A stretch of 64,000 nucleotides of DNA from Bradyrhizobium septentrionale (GCF_011516645.4 NZ_CP088285.1:9132501-9196500); one strand, 5' to 3'; shown: positions 9,446-17,861, counted from the first letter of the stretch. The notes: a model not told the origin generated them from the sequence alone. A program made the numbers and translations.

Positions 9446-10564
9446 ATGAAATCACTGAAGCTGATCGGCCTGGCATTGGGCGCTTCGTTCGCATTATCGG
9501 CGAGCGCGTTCGCGCAAGACATCACGATCGCCGTCGCGGGCCCGATGACGGGCTCCGAATCCGCTTTCGGCCGGCAGATGAAGAACGGCGCCGAACAGGC
9601 AGTCGCCGACATCAACGCCGCCGGCGGCGTGCTCGGCAAGAAGCTCGCGCTGGAATCCAATGACGACGCCTGCGATCCGAAGCAGGCGCGCTCGATCGCG
9701 GAAAAGATCGGCTCCTCGAAGATCCCGTTCGTGGCCGGCCATTTCTGCTCGTCGTCCTCGATCCCGGCCTCCGAGGCCTATGCCGACGCCAACGTGCTGC
9801 AAATCACCCCGGCCTCGACCAACCCGCTGTTCACCGAGCGCAAGCTCTGGAACGTGGCGCGGGTCTGCGGCCGTGACGACCAGCAGGGCCTCGTCGCCGC
9901 CGACTACATCGCGAAGGCCTACAAGGGCAAGAACATCGCGATCCTGAACGACAAGACCACCTACGGCAAAGGCCTCGCCGACGAGACCAAGAAGGCGCTC
10001 AACAAGGCCGGCATCACCGAGAAGGTCAACGAGTCCTACAACAAGGGCGACAAGGACTTCAACGCGATCGTCTCGCGCCTGAAGAAGGAGAGCATCGATC
10101 TGGTCTATGTCGGCGGCTACCATCAGGAAGCCGGCCTGATCCTGCGCCAGATGCGTGACCAGGGCCTGCAGGCGGTGCTGATGGCGGGCGACGCCATGAA
10201 CGACAAGGAGTTCGCCTCGATCGCCGGCCCGGCCGCTGAAGGCACGCTGTTCACCTTCGGTCCCGACCCGCGCAACAAGCCGACCGCGAAGGCGATCGTC
10301 GAGAAGTTCAAGGCCAAGAACATCGATCCCGAAGGCTACACGCTCTACACCTACGCGGCGATGCAGGTCTGGACCCAGGCTGCGGCCAAGGCCAAGACCA
10401 CCGACGCCAAGAAGGTGATGGAGACCATCAAGGCCGGCGAGTGGGACACCGTGCTCGGCAAGATGGCCTTCGACGCCAAGGGCGACATCAAGGCGATCGA
10501 CTACGTCGTCTACAAGTGGGACGCCAAGGGCAATTACACCGAGATCAATCCGAAGGGCTCCTGA
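9446..10564 (+). CDS. Branched-chain amino acid ABC transporter substrate-binding protein
   Basis: Periplasmic LivJ/LivK-type binding protein (372 aa). It begins with a classical signal peptide (MKSLKLIGLALGASFALSA, cleavage after SAFA at about residue 23). The mature part starts DITIAVAGPMTGSESAFGRQ, the type I periplasmic binding fold, with the family segment ITPASTNPLFTER around residues 117-129. The ATG at 9446 has a GAGGG ribosome-binding site. It is last in the liv operon, after a 154-bp gap with a hairpin, and followed by a strong terminator. Confidence 0.93.
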   Translation: MKSLKLIGLALGASFALSASAFAQDITIAVAGPMTGSESAFGRQMKNGAEQAVADINAAGGVLGKKLALESNDDACDPKQARSIAEKIGSSKIPFVAGHFCSSSSIPASEAYADANVLQITPASTNPLFTERKLWNVARVCGRDDQQGLVAADYIAKAYKGKNIAILNDKTTYGKGLADETKKALNKAGITEKVNESYNKGDKDFNAIVSRLKKESIDLVYVGGYHQEAGLILRQMRDQGLQAVLMAGDAMNDKEFASIAGPAAEGTLFTFGPDPRNKPTAKAIVEKFKAKNIDPEGYTLYTYAAMQVWTQAAAKAKTTDAKKVMETIKAGEWDTVLGKMAFDAKGDIKAIDYVVYKWDAKGNYTEINPKGS

Positions 10565-10596
10565 GCCGCTCGCATCTAATCTGAATCCGAGAACAA

Positions 10597-10623
10597 CGCC
10601 CCGGTTCGCCGGGGCGTTTTTTT
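10597..10623 (+). terminator. Rho-independent terminator of the liv operon
   Basis: Stem arms CGCCCCGG and CCGGGGCG around a TTCG tetraloop, followed at once by seven T residues, 32 bp after the binding-protein stop codon. Confidence 0.95.
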
Positions 10624-10741
10624 GACCTGAGGCCTGCAAGTCTTACCGCAAGTCGCCGCTAGCGCGTGCACCGACGCGGTTGATGCATCCGCGGCGGCTG
10701 CTATACCGGATCGATCGGACAGCAGGCGGACGGACGCAATC

Positions 10742-11737
10742 GTGAAAAACCTTCTCACCGATATTGCCGGCGTCAGCGTCGGCCATGCCGACGACACGGT
10801 GATCGCTTCCGGCGTCACCGCCATTCTGTTCGAGCGGCCGGCTGTCGCCTCGATCGATGTCCGCGGCGGCGGTCCCGGCACCCGCGAGGACGCCCTCCTT
10901 TCCCCCCATAACGTCGTCGAGGCGATCGACGCCATCACGCTGTCGGGCGGCTCCGCGCTCGGGCTCGATGCCGCAGGCGGCGTGCAGGCCTGGCTCGCCG
11001 AGCGCGGCCGCGGCTTTCGCGTCCGCGACGCGGTGATCCCGATCGTGCCCGGCGCGATCTGCTTCGATCTGCTCAACGGCGGCAATAAGGCGTGGGGGCG
11101 CTTTCCGCCCTATCGCGACCTCGGCTATGCGGCTGCGAATGCCGCCTCTGACACCTTCGAGCTCGGCAGCGTCGGCGCCGGCATGGGCGCGACCACCGCC
11201 AATTTGAAAGGCGGCCTCGGCTCGGCGTCTGACGTGACCGACGACGGCGTCAAGGTCGCGGCGCTCGCGGTGGTCAACGCGGTCGGCAGCGTGACGGTCG
11301 GCGGCGGCCCGTGGTTCTGGGCGGCGCCGTTCGAGGTCGATAGCGAGTTCGGCGGCCGCGGCCTGCCGCCGTCGTTCACGCAGGACATGCTGAAGGTGCG
11401 GCTCAAGGGCGGCGCGGACGCCACCGCTGCCGAGAACACCACGCTGGTCGTGGTCGTGACCGATGCGCAGCTGACCAAGCCGCAGGCGCGGCGCCTTGCG
11501 ATGATCGCGCAGACCGGCATGGCGCGCGCGATCTATCCGGTGCACGCTCCGCTCGATGGCGATGTGGTGTTTGCCGCCGCGACCGGCGCCAAGCCGATCG
11601 ATCCGCTGTTCGGGCTGACCAAGCTCGGTGCGATCGCGGCCAACACGGTGGCGCGCGCGATCGCCCGCGGCGTCCATTCGGCGACCGCCCTGCCCTTCCC
11701 CGGCGCGCTGCCGAGCTGGCGGGACAGGTTTGGTTAG
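10742..11737 (+). CDS. P1-family peptidase (DmpA-like N-terminal nucleophile hydrolase)
   Basis: Member (331 aa) of the DmpA/endotype 6-aminohexanoate hydrolase family, self-processing aminopeptidases or amidases. Family blocks seen: an N-terminal ITDI-like start (LLTDIAGVSVGHAD), RGGGPGTRE (41-49), LSGGSALGLDAA (68-79), GSVGAGMGATTANLKGGLGS (142-161), and ENTTLVVVVTDA (231-242), where family members cleave themselves to expose the nucleophile. Here that residue would be Thr233 or Thr234, not Ser as in DmpA. The start is GTG. No signal peptide, so cytoplasmic. Natural substrate unknown. Confidence 0.88.
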   Translation: MKNLLTDIAGVSVGHADDTVIASGVTAILFERPAVASIDVRGGGPGTREDALLSPHNVVEAIDAITLSGGSALGLDAAGGVQAWLAERGRGFRVRDAVIPIVPGAICFDLLNGGNKAWGRFPPYRDLGYAAANAASDTFELGSVGAGMGATTANLKGGLGSASDVTDDGVKVAALAVVNAVGSVTVGGGPWFWAAPFEVDSEFGGRGLPPSFTQDMLKVRLKGGADATAAENTTLVVVVTDAQLTKPQARRLAMIAQTGMARAIYPVHAPLDGDVVFAAATGAKPIDPLFGLTKLGAIAANTVARAIARGVHSATALPFPGALPSWRDRFG

Positions 11738-11769
11738 CCATAAGAGATTCGTTCGCGCAGCCCTATCAT

Positions 11770-11853
11770 CGTCATTGCGAGCGAAGCGAAGCAATCCACA
11801 GCGCCGCTTGCCGAGATATGGATTGCTTCGTCGCTGCGCTCCTCGCAATGACG
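11770..11853. repeat. Long palindromic repeat, family B (copy 2)
   Basis: Same 84-bp element as at 3946-4029: it opens CGTCATTGCGAGCGAAGCGA and closes CCTCGCAATGACG, with only the central loop differing. It lies between the convergent ends of the P1 peptidase and the EF-hand gene, where it could act as a bidirectional stem. Confidence 0.88.
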
Positions 11854-11871
11854 GCTACTAGCAAATCCACC

Positions 11872-12687
11872 TTACGCGCTGACCGACACGCTCGAGGAAG
11901 CCTGCGCGGAGATCGCCTGCGCCTGGCGCTGGATCAGCTGCTCGATGAAATTGTAGGACGAGGTCGCGCTGCTGCTGGCGGAGGACGAGGTCGTGCTGCT
12001 GGTGGTGGAGGCCGCCGCCGGCGATGTCATCGACACCTTCGAGCCGTCGGCATAGGTCATCGTGGTGGTGGTCGAGCCGTCGCTGTTGGTCACCGAGGTC
12101 GAGGTTGCGCCGTCGAGCGCCTGCATCAAGGGATCGGAGCTCGATCCGCTGCTGGAGCCGGACCCATCGGTCGCGCCGCCGGCGGCGTGATGGTGATGAT
12201 GGCCGCCGCCCTTGTGGCCCTGCAGCGCCTGCGACATCTCGTCGAGGCTGACGCTGCCGTCGCCATTGGCATCGAGCTTGGCGAACACGTCGTCGGCCTG
12301 TGCGGTGTTGGTGCCGCCGGCGCCGAGCGCATTCTCGAATTCGGACTGGGTGATCTGGCCGTTGCCGTCGGCGTCGATCTGCGAGAACAGGTCCTGCAGC
12401 GCGTCCGACCGGCTGGTCGGGGTCGTGCTGGTGGAGGACGTGGTCTGCGATTGGCTCTGCGCGGCGAGTAGTGCGCTCATTGTCTCCGCCGAAATCTGCG
12501 TCGAGCCAGAGCCCGATCCAGCGCTGGTGCTCGTGCTGGTCGACGTCGAGGTGCTGGTCGCGGGCGCGAACAGGCCGGTCGACGGACTTCCCGAACTGGA
12601 GCTGCCCGTCTGCGCCGTCGACTTCGACGACATCAGCGAGCTGAGAAGATCGATGGCGGACGACGCAGCGCCTAACGCAAATAGCAT
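11872..12687 (-). CDS. EF-hand calcium-binding, Ser/Thr- and His-rich low-complexity protein
   Basis: A 271-aa protein with two canonical EF-hand loops, DADGNGQITQSE (residues 105-116) and DANGDGSVSLDE (139-150), each with D/N/D and a terminal Glu, so calcium binding is likely. Around them is low-complexity sequence: an STSTST run at about 45-55, GHKGGGHHHHH at 157-167 and long Ser/Thr/Ala stretches at the C-terminus. There is no clear cleavable signal peptide, though the first 20 residues are hydrophobic. Similar EF-hand proteins in this group are sometimes compared with the XopAW-type type III effector; that link is not shown here. Its function is unknown. Confidence 0.82.
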   Translation of the reverse strand: MLFALGAASSAIDLLSSLMSSKSTAQTGSSSSGSPSTGLFAPATSTSTSTSTSTSAGSGSGSTQISAETMSALLAAQSQSQTTSSTSTTPTSRSDALQDLFSQIDADGNGQITQSEFENALGAGGTNTAQADDVFAKLDANGDGSVSLDEMSQALQGHKGGGHHHHHAAGGATDGSGSSSGSSSDPLMQALDGATSTSVTNSDGSTTTTMTYADGSKVSMTSPAAASTTSSTTSSSASSSATSSYNFIEQLIQRQAQAISAQASSSVSVSA

Positions 12688-12939
12688 GGCAATACTCCAA
12701 CAAGGCCGCGGCCCCGCGGCTCAAACGCTTGTCAGTGGCTCAGCAAGGGGTGTGCCATGGCAAAAACCCAATAAAACCAGGCCTTGGCGCACCGATGCGG
12801 GTTCCGCGCACCCGGCAAGAGCTGCCGCCAGGGGCAGATTTTTCCGGTCTCCGAGCGCCGTCCGCTCGCATTGCCCGCCACGCGTCCGCATGTTAGGCGG
12901 GATCACCCGTCGCCCCCTGAAGTCTTTCGGAACTGCGCT

Positions 12940-13641
12940 ATGACTCAGTCATTCACCCCGCGTCCCCTCGTTATCGCGCCGTCGATCCTGGCGTCGGATT
13001 TCTCAAAGCTCGGCGAGGAGGTCCGTGCCGTCGACCAGGCCGGCGCCGACTGGATCCATCTCGACGTGATGGACGGCCACTTTGTGCCGAACATCTCGTA
13101 TGGCCCCGACGTCATCAAGGCGATGCGGCCGCACACCAAGAAGATCTTCGACGCCCATCTGATGATCTCGCCCTGCGACCCCTATCTCGAAGCCTTCGCC
13201 AAGGCGGGCTGCGATCACATCACCGTCCATGCCGAGGCCGGCCCACATCTGCATCGCTCGCTGCAGGCGATCCGCGCGCTCGGCAAGAAGGCCGGCGTCT
13301 CGCTCAATCCGGGCACGCCGCCGAGCGCGATCGAATATGTGCTCGACCTGATCGACCTCGTGCTGGTCATGTCGGTCAATCCCGGCTTCGGTGGCCAGGC
13401 CTTCATCCGCTCGGCGATCGGCAAGATCTCTGACGTCAGGGCAATGACGGCCGGCCGGCCGATCGACATCGAGGTCGATGGCGGCGTTGCGCCCGACGTC
13501 GCGGGCCAGCTTGCCGCCGCAGGCGCCAACGCCTTTGTCGCGGGCTCCGCGGTGTTCAAGGGCGGCACGGTCGAGGCCTACAAGACCAACATCGCCGCGA
13601 TCCGCAACGCCGCCGCCGAGGCGCGCGGCGAAGCGATCTAG
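12940..13641 (+). CDS. rpe: Ribulose-phosphate 3-epimerase
   Basis: Interconverts ribulose 5-phosphate and xylulose 5-phosphate (pentose phosphate and Calvin cycles). The 233-aa TIM barrel shows all family blocks: [15 protein letters not shown], the metal and catalytic segment [16 protein letters not shown] (His/Asp pair at about 42-47), DAHLMI, the HAEA segment, [13 protein letters not shown], and IEVDGGV followed by the phosphate-binding [10 protein letters not shown]. The ATG at 12940 ([15 protein letters not shown]) was preferred over upstream in-frame starts that add unrelated residues. The 252-bp region before it is shared with the divergent EF-hand gene. Confidence 0.96.
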   Translation: MTQSFTPRPLVIAPSILASDFSKLGEEVRAVDQAGADWIHLDVMDGHFVPNISYGPDVIKAMRPHTKKIFDAHLMISPCDPYLEAFAKAGCDHITVHAEAGPHLHRSLQAIRALGKKAGVSLNPGTPPSAIEYVLDLIDLVLVMSVNPGFGGQAFIRSAIGKISDVRAMTAGRPIDIEVDGGVAPDVAGQLAAAGANAFVAGSAVFKGGTVEAYKTNIAAIRNAAAEARGEAI

Positions 13642-13705
13642 CCGCGGCAAGCAGGATCACTCCGCAGGTTCGGAGCGCCTGATCCGATCGGTCGTCCCAC
13701 AGACT

Positions 13706-13793
13706 CGTCATGCCCGGGCTTGTCCCGGGCATCCACGTCTTGGTTTCTCGACGAAGAAAGACGTGGATGGCCGGGACAAGCCCGGCCATGACG
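13706..13793. repeat. Palindromic REP-like repeat, family A (copy 2)
   Basis: Double hairpin: arms TGCCCGGGC and GCCCGGGCA-like at 13710-13732, then GGCCGGGACAAGCCCGGCC, bounded by CGTCATG and CATGACG; an internal CCACGTCTT/AAGACGTGG pair joins the halves. Lies between the convergent rpe and kinase genes. Confidence 0.85.
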
Positions 13794-13815
13794 ATGAGAT
13801 ATTGGCGGCAGCCGA

Positions 13816-15276
13816 TTAGAACAACGCGGGCGGCGTGACCGCGGCATCCGCCGCGTCGTCGCCCGCATCCGTCGCCGGCGCCAGCCGCGACGGCCGCACC
13901 ACCGTTACCGTGCACGGCGCTTCCGCGGCGACCTTGGCGGAGACGCTGCCGAGCAGCGCGCGCCGCATCGAGGTCTGCCGCGCGCCGATGATGATGTGAT
14001 CGACCAGATTGACATCGGCGAATTCCAGGATCGCCGCCGCCGGATCGATCGCCTCCAACACATGCACGGTCAGCCGGCTCTCCTCCAGCCTGAACGGCCG
14101 CGCCCAGTGCTGCAGCGCCACCAGGCGGTCGATGTGCTTGTTCTGGCCCTGCTCGTCATGGGTGCGATCGATCGCCAGCCGATTGAGCTTCAGCACGTTG
14201 ACGCAGGCGAGCCGCGCCGACGGCGACGTCGACAGCACCCGCTCGGCAGTGATCCGGATGGTGTCATTCAGCGTCTCGGCGCCCTCGCCGAGATCGAGCG
14301 CGACGGCAACGATCGGGCTCGAGGCGAGTTGCGCCGCGACATCGGACTTCGGCTGCGGCGGCGCCGCACCGAGATTGAAGCGGCGGCGCCAGACCGTGCT
14401 AAGTGGATCGCGGTTGAGCCGCTGCGCCCGCGCCGTCAACTTGACCTGCTCGGGGTGGCCGAGATCGAAGGCAAGCTGCGCCGCGGTCGGATAGCGCGCG
14501 GCCGGGTCGATCTCGAGACACCGCAGCACGATCTCCTGCAGCCACGGCGGATAATCGGGCCTCAGTTCGCGCGGCGGATACGGATCGCGCCACAGCCGCC
14601 GGCGCATCCCGCGCAGGGTCTCGGTCTCGCCGAACGGGCGGACGCCGGTGGTAAAGAAATAGAGCAGCACGCCGAGCGAAAACAGGTCGCTGCGTGGATC
14701 GTCGCGCACCCCGAGCAGACGCTCCGGCGCCATGTAGGGCGCGGTGCCGTAAGGCAGCCGAAACTCCTCCTGCAGCAAGTCGGGCAGATGGTTGTGATGC
14801 GAGAGACCGAAATCGATCAGCACCGCCTCTCCGCGCTCGCGGAACATGATGCTGCTCGGCTTGATGTCGTGATGGATGACGTTCTGCCGGTGCAGGCTGG
14901 CGAGCGCGCTGGCGACCTTGCCGCCGATCACCCTCGCCTCGTCATAGGGCAGCGGCAGATCGCCGAGCCGCTTGTAGAGCGTCTGGCCTGGAATGCGCTC
15001 CATCACCACAAAGGCCTGGCGCTCGAAGTCGCCGGTGCCGAAACAGGCCGGCACGTGCAGCCCGGACAGCCGCGGCAGGATCATCTGCTCCATCTCGAAG
15101 CTGACGATCGCGGCCGGATCCTCGCCCTCCGAGGTGAGCGGCACCTTCATCAGGAGCGGCACGGTGATGCCGGGATGGGTGACGCTCCACAGCGTCGCCA
15201 TGCCGCCGCGGTGCACCCGATCGCCGATGGTGAAGCCATCGATCTCGGCGCCCGGCCGCATCGTCAGCGCCGCCAT
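13816..15276 (-). CDS. Serine/threonine protein kinase with C-terminal universal-stress (UspA) domain
   Basis: A 486-aa cytoplasmic fusion. Residues about 12-275 form a Hanks-type kinase: Gly-rich loop VHRGGMATLW, lysine in LLMKVP (K44), catalytic HHDIKPSSIMF (D137), DFG at 155-157 and PYMAPERL. Residues about 330-470 form a UspA domain ending with the ATP-binding pattern GARQ...LLGSVSAKVA and a TVTVVRP strand. No transmembrane segment or extracellular sensor is present, unlike PknB. The ATG at 15276 was chosen because residues further upstream would lie inside the phosphoesterase gene. It is 5 bp after that gene, so the two form one operon. The phospho-target is unknown. Confidence 0.92.
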   Translation of the reverse strand: MAALTMRPGAEIDGFTIGDRVHRGGMATLWSVTHPGITVPLLMKVPLTSEGEDPAAIVSFEMEQMILPRLSGLHVPACFGTGDFERQAFVVMERIPGQTLYKRLGDLPLPYDEARVIGGKVASALASLHRQNVIHHDIKPSSIMFRERGEAVLIDFGLSHHNHLPDLLQEEFRLPYGTAPYMAPERLLGVRDDPRSDLFSLGVLLYFFTTGVRPFGETETLRGMRRRLWRDPYPPRELRPDYPPWLQEIVLRCLEIDPAARYPTAAQLAFDLGHPEQVKLTARAQRLNRDPLSTVWRRRFNLGAAPPQPKSDVAAQLASSPIVAVALDLGEGAETLNDTIRITAERVLSTSPSARLACVNVLKLNRLAIDRTHDEQGQNKHIDRLVALQHWARPFRLEESRLTVHVLEAIDPAAAILEFADVNLVDHIIIGARQTSMRRALLGSVSAKVAAEAPCTVTVVRPSRLAPATDAGDDAADAAVTPPALF

Positions 15277-15281
15277 GTCAG

Positions 15282-16022
15282 TCACCGGCCGATCGGCAGA
15301 CGGTCGGCCAGCCAGTGCGGCAGGCCACTCGCCTTGATCCGCGCTGCGGCGGTCGCGACGTCGTAGGGCACCCGCAGATAGGTGATCTCGCGGCTTGCGG
15401 TGTCGAACATCGCAAACGACGCCGCGGGATCGCCATCGCGCGGCTGGCCGACCGAGCCGAGCACCGCAAGCCAGCGCCGCCCGGTCAGCAATTGCACCGG
15501 GACGCCCGCGGTCGGAACGAAGCTCGTCATCTTCGCGGTCGACGACATCGAGTAGAGCCCGGGACGATGGATGTGGCCGCAGAACGTGATCTGCAGCTCG
15601 GTCGCCATCATGCTGCGCGCGGCGTCCGACGTGTCGCGGACATAGCGCCACTTCGCCGGATCGGACGCCTCCGAATGCACGTAGAGCCGGTTGTCCTCCT
15701 CGCGGCTGATCGGCAGGCCGGCCAGGAAGGCCTTCTGGGGGGCGCTGAGCCGCTCGCGGGTCCAGTCGATGGCGGCCTGCGCATCGGCATTCATGCTGTC
15801 GCTCGGCACACCGATCGCATTGTCATGATTGCCGCGCACCGCGATCGCGCCGCGGGCCGCGAGGTCCATCACCGTATCGACGGCCCATTCGGGATCGGCA
15901 CCGTAGCCGACGATATCGCCGAGGCAGATCAGCCGCTCGGCGCCGCGCGCACGCGCAGCGTCGAGACAGGCGGCGAAGGCCTGCCGGTTGGCATGAACAT
16001 CGGCAAACAGTGCAAGCCGCAT
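15282..16022 (-). CDS. Calcineurin-like metallophosphoesterase
   Basis: A 246-aa dinuclear metal phosphoesterase, cytoplasmic. All metal-ligand motifs are present: DVHAN (D8, H10), GDIVGYG (D36), GNHDN (N65, H66), YVHSEA and GHIHRP. This pattern is of the YfcE/MJ0936-type subfamily, acting on phosphodiesters or phosphoproteins. It is the first gene of a two-gene operon with the kinase-UspA protein (gap 5 bp), which suggests an opposing kinase/phosphatase pair or nucleotide-signal turnover; neither is demonstrated. Confidence 0.92.
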   Translation of the reverse strand: MRLALFADVHANRQAFAACLDAARARGAERLICLGDIVGYGADPEWAVDTVMDLAARGAIAVRGNHDNAIGVPSDSMNADAQAAIDWTRERLSAPQKAFLAGLPISREEDNRLYVHSEASDPAKWRYVRDTSDAARSMMATELQITFCGHIHRPGLYSMSSTAKMTSFVPTAGVPVQLLTGRRWLAVLGSVGQPRDGDPAASFAMFDTASREITYLRVPYDVATAAARIKASGLPHWLADRLPIGR

Positions 16023-16116
16023 CGTGGTCCTCGTCCGACATCAAGCACATGCGGCCCCGGGCTCGCAATCGGGCCGAAGGCATCGGACGTTCAGGGGATA
16101 TGGGAAGAAGCGCTGG

Positions 16117-16710
16117 CTAGTGCTTGCAGGCCTGAAGCCCCTTCATCAGCAAGCTGATCAGGGCGTCGATCCGCGACGGGCATTCCGGCTTGGCCCATTC
16201 CTCGGCATGCGCCGGGTGATGGTAGCGGACGGTGGCGTCGAACACGGCACGCGCGGTTGCCTTGACGTTGTCGATCTCGAACACGCCTTGCGAAACGCCG
16301 TCGGACAGGATTTTCGCGACCAGATCGACCTGCTTGTCCTTATAGGCCTCGACCACCTCGCGCGCCTCCTGGGCCAGCGCGAGATAGGTCGCGAACATCT
16401 CGGGATCGTCGCAGACCTTCTTCTGCTTGATCGCAAACATGGTCCGCAGCCACTGCTCCAGCCGCTCCGGCGCCGGGCCCGAGGCGGCCGCCAGCTTGCA
16501 GAGGGGTTCGTTGGCGCGGTCGAGCCAGCGTTTGGCGACCGCGTCGCGGAGCGAGGCTTTGCTGGGGAAATGACGGTAGACGCTGCCGTGGCTGACATCC
16601 AGCGCACGGGCAACGTCGACAACGGTGGCCTTGGCGAGCCCGAAGCGCCTCAAAACATCCTCGGTTGCTTCGAGGATCCGCTCGGGTGTCAAAACCACCG
16701 CCTCGTTCAT
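16117..16710 (-). CDS. TetR-family transcriptional regulator
   Basis: A 197-aa repressor-type regulator. The N-terminal helix-turn-helix is typical: RILEATEDVLRRFGLAKATV, then DVARALDVSHGSVYRHFPSK (about residues 30-50). The C-terminal half should bind a ligand and dimerise; no ligand is inferred. The ATG overlaps the stop of the upstream 44-aa ORF (ATGA), and a palindrome around the likely -35 box upstream (16952-16975) suggests autoregulation. Confidence 0.93.
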   Translation of the reverse strand: MNEAVVLTPERILEATEDVLRRFGLAKATVVDVARALDVSHGSVYRHFPSKASLRDAVAKRWLDRANEPLCKLAAASGPAPERLEQWLRTMFAIKQKKVCDDPEMFATYLALAQEAREVVEAYKDKQVDLVAKILSDGVSQGVFEIDNVKATARAVFDATVRYHHPAHAEEWAKPECPSRIDALISLLMKGLQACKH

Positions 16711-16841
16711 GCGTTTACCGTCTGGTTATCGCTGTCCTGGCCGCGGCTGAACTTGGCGGCCTGGGCGGCCAAGTGGCGGGCGACGCGAAGATTGAGCCAC
16801 TGTTGAATCTGGGCGGTCAATTGAAAGATTTCTATCGTCAT
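16707..16841 (-). CDS. Small 44-aa ORF translationally coupled to the TetR regulator
   Basis: Starts ATG at 16841 with an AAGGA ribosome-binding site 8 bp upstream, and stops in an ATGA overlap with the TetR start. The peptide begins MTIEIFQLTAQIQQWLNLRV, continues with an Ala/Lys/Arg-rich helix (ARHLAAQAAKF) and has a polar tail. It looks amphipathic and soluble, not a membrane span. No family is recognised. The coupling and ribosome-binding site argue that it is translated; it may be a regulatory partner or merely a leader that boosts TetR translation. Confidence 0.55.
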   Translation of the reverse strand: MTIEIFQLTAQIQQWLNLRVARHLAAQAAKFSRGQDSDNQTVNA

Positions 16842-16933
16842 GGAGGTAGTCCTTCGAGGTAGTCAAATTACGTCCGGCTCTCCCGGCCAAACGCCGGAAC
16901 AACCACTAGGCGCCCTCCTCCCTTGGGCTGTTG

Positions 16934-16965
16934 ATTATATACACCATCCCGCTGACAGATTTCAA
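16934..16965 (-). promoter_or_regulatory. Putative sigma-70 promoter of the small ORF-tetR operon
   Basis: Read on the minus strand: TTGAAA (16960-16965) and TATAAT (16934-16939) with 20 bp between, or TATATA (16936-16941) with 18 bp. It is about 95 bp upstream of the 44-aa ORF, and the -35 hexamer lies in the centre of the palindrome at 16952-16975. Confidence 0.5.
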
Positions 16966-16975
16966 TATCTGTCAG
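16952..16975. promoter_or_regulatory. Palindromic operator candidate for the TetR regulator
   Basis: Perfect inverted repeat, arms CTGACAGAT and ATCTGTCAG, spacer of 6 bp. Size and symmetry suit a TetR dimer, and the site covers the -35 box of the regulator's own promoter. Confidence 0.55.
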
Positions 16976-17252
16976 ACACTATCCTGAGGATGACAGCTAT
17001 GCACGGAACGCGCCTGCTGCGGGACATGCGGGGCGGACTTGGGGTCGGATCTGGGGCAGGAATCGAAAGGGGCCGCTTCACGCAGCGGCCCCTTTGCCGG
17101 GAAAAATGGCTTCGGGATAAAATCTAGCCCCGGTTGTCCACAGACTACACGGTTCAGGGAGTTGAGGAATTCCGGATGATTACTGTCCACCCCGCTGACT
17201 GATTATTGGCGATCCCTATTTTTGTGCCACTCCTCTGAATGGTGCGCGTCCC
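16976..17252. other. Intergenic region with a stable hairpin
   Basis: No credible gene. The main feature is a stem at 17068-17093 (arms AGGGGCCGC and GCGGCCCCT, 8-nt loop), which has a short T-run and may end transcripts. Near 17189 a phrase resembling the flank of the operator (CCCGCTGACTGATT) recurs without its palindromic partner. Confidence 0.4.
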
Positions 17253-17861
17253 CTATTGCTGCTCGTCCTTGGGGGGCATCCGGGGCGGCGGCAGCGGCGT
17301 AAAGACCGCCCCCTGCGCGCCCGCCGGCGGGGGCACGAAGGTGCCCGTCGTGGAATCGCCGCCTGTGGTCTCGAGGATCGTCTTCGGCGTGATGTACTCC
17401 CTGACGAGGTCCATGATGGTGCCGTCGCCACCGCCGAAATCGGCCGCACGTCCGCCCTGCGGATGCCCGGCCTTGATCTCGTTCTCGGCGGTGTGGGTCT
17501 GCTCGGCCAAGGCGTCGCTGTAGGGAACGCGGAAGGCGCGCGGCACCGCGCTCGGCCGGTTGTCCTCGTCGAGCTCCTCGACCCAGAGATAGATCGAGCC
17601 CGGGTCGCTTTCCAGCGAATGCGGCTCCACGATCCGCGAATACAGCAGCTTGAAGTTTGCCGGCAATCTTTCCGCGGACGCCCAGCCGAGCAGGCCGCGC
17701 ATGCCGCCGAAGCTGACGAAATAGAACGCGCTGGTCACGACGATGACGAACGCCTTCAGCGACCAGTGCAGCCGCGCATAGACCAGCACGATCAAGAGCA
17801 GCGCGCCGATCACCGCATAGGCGACCGCAAGCGTGAGGACGATCGACTGCAGGCTATTCAC
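17253..17861 (-). CDS. Membrane-anchored protein of unknown function, third gene of a TolQ-like operon
   Basis: A 202-aa protein with two N-terminal membrane segments (about residues 5-28, IVLTLAVAYAVIGALLLIVLV, and 35-55, LKAFVIVVTSAFYFVSFGGM). A soluble domain follows, with a Pro/Gly-rich C-terminal tail (VPPPAGAQGAVFTPLPPPRM). The GTG at 17861 overlaps the previous gene by 8 nt and was preferred to a start 12 codons upstream. No known domain is recognised. Overlap with the partner genes says it belongs to the same complex as the TolQ/ExbB-like channel protein. Confidence 0.75.
   Translation of the reverse strand: MNSLQSIVLTLAVAYAVIGALLLIVLVYARLHWSLKAFVIVVTSAFYFVSFGGMRGLLGWASAERLPANFKLLYSRIVEPHSLESDPGSIYLWVEELDEDNRPSAVPRAFRVPYSDALAEQTHTAENEIKAGHPQGGRAADFGGGDGTIMDLVREYITPKTILETTGGDSTTGTFVPPPAGAQGAVFTPLPPPRMPPKDEQQ

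Noticed and set aside
15277..15651. Extension of the kinase-UspA protein upstream
   Set aside because: The extra 125 residues overlap the phosphoesterase in another frame and show no domain.
16840..17127. Plus-strand frame spanning the TetR operator and downstream hairpin
   Set aside because: It runs through the palindrome and the minus-strand promoter and has no family resemblance.
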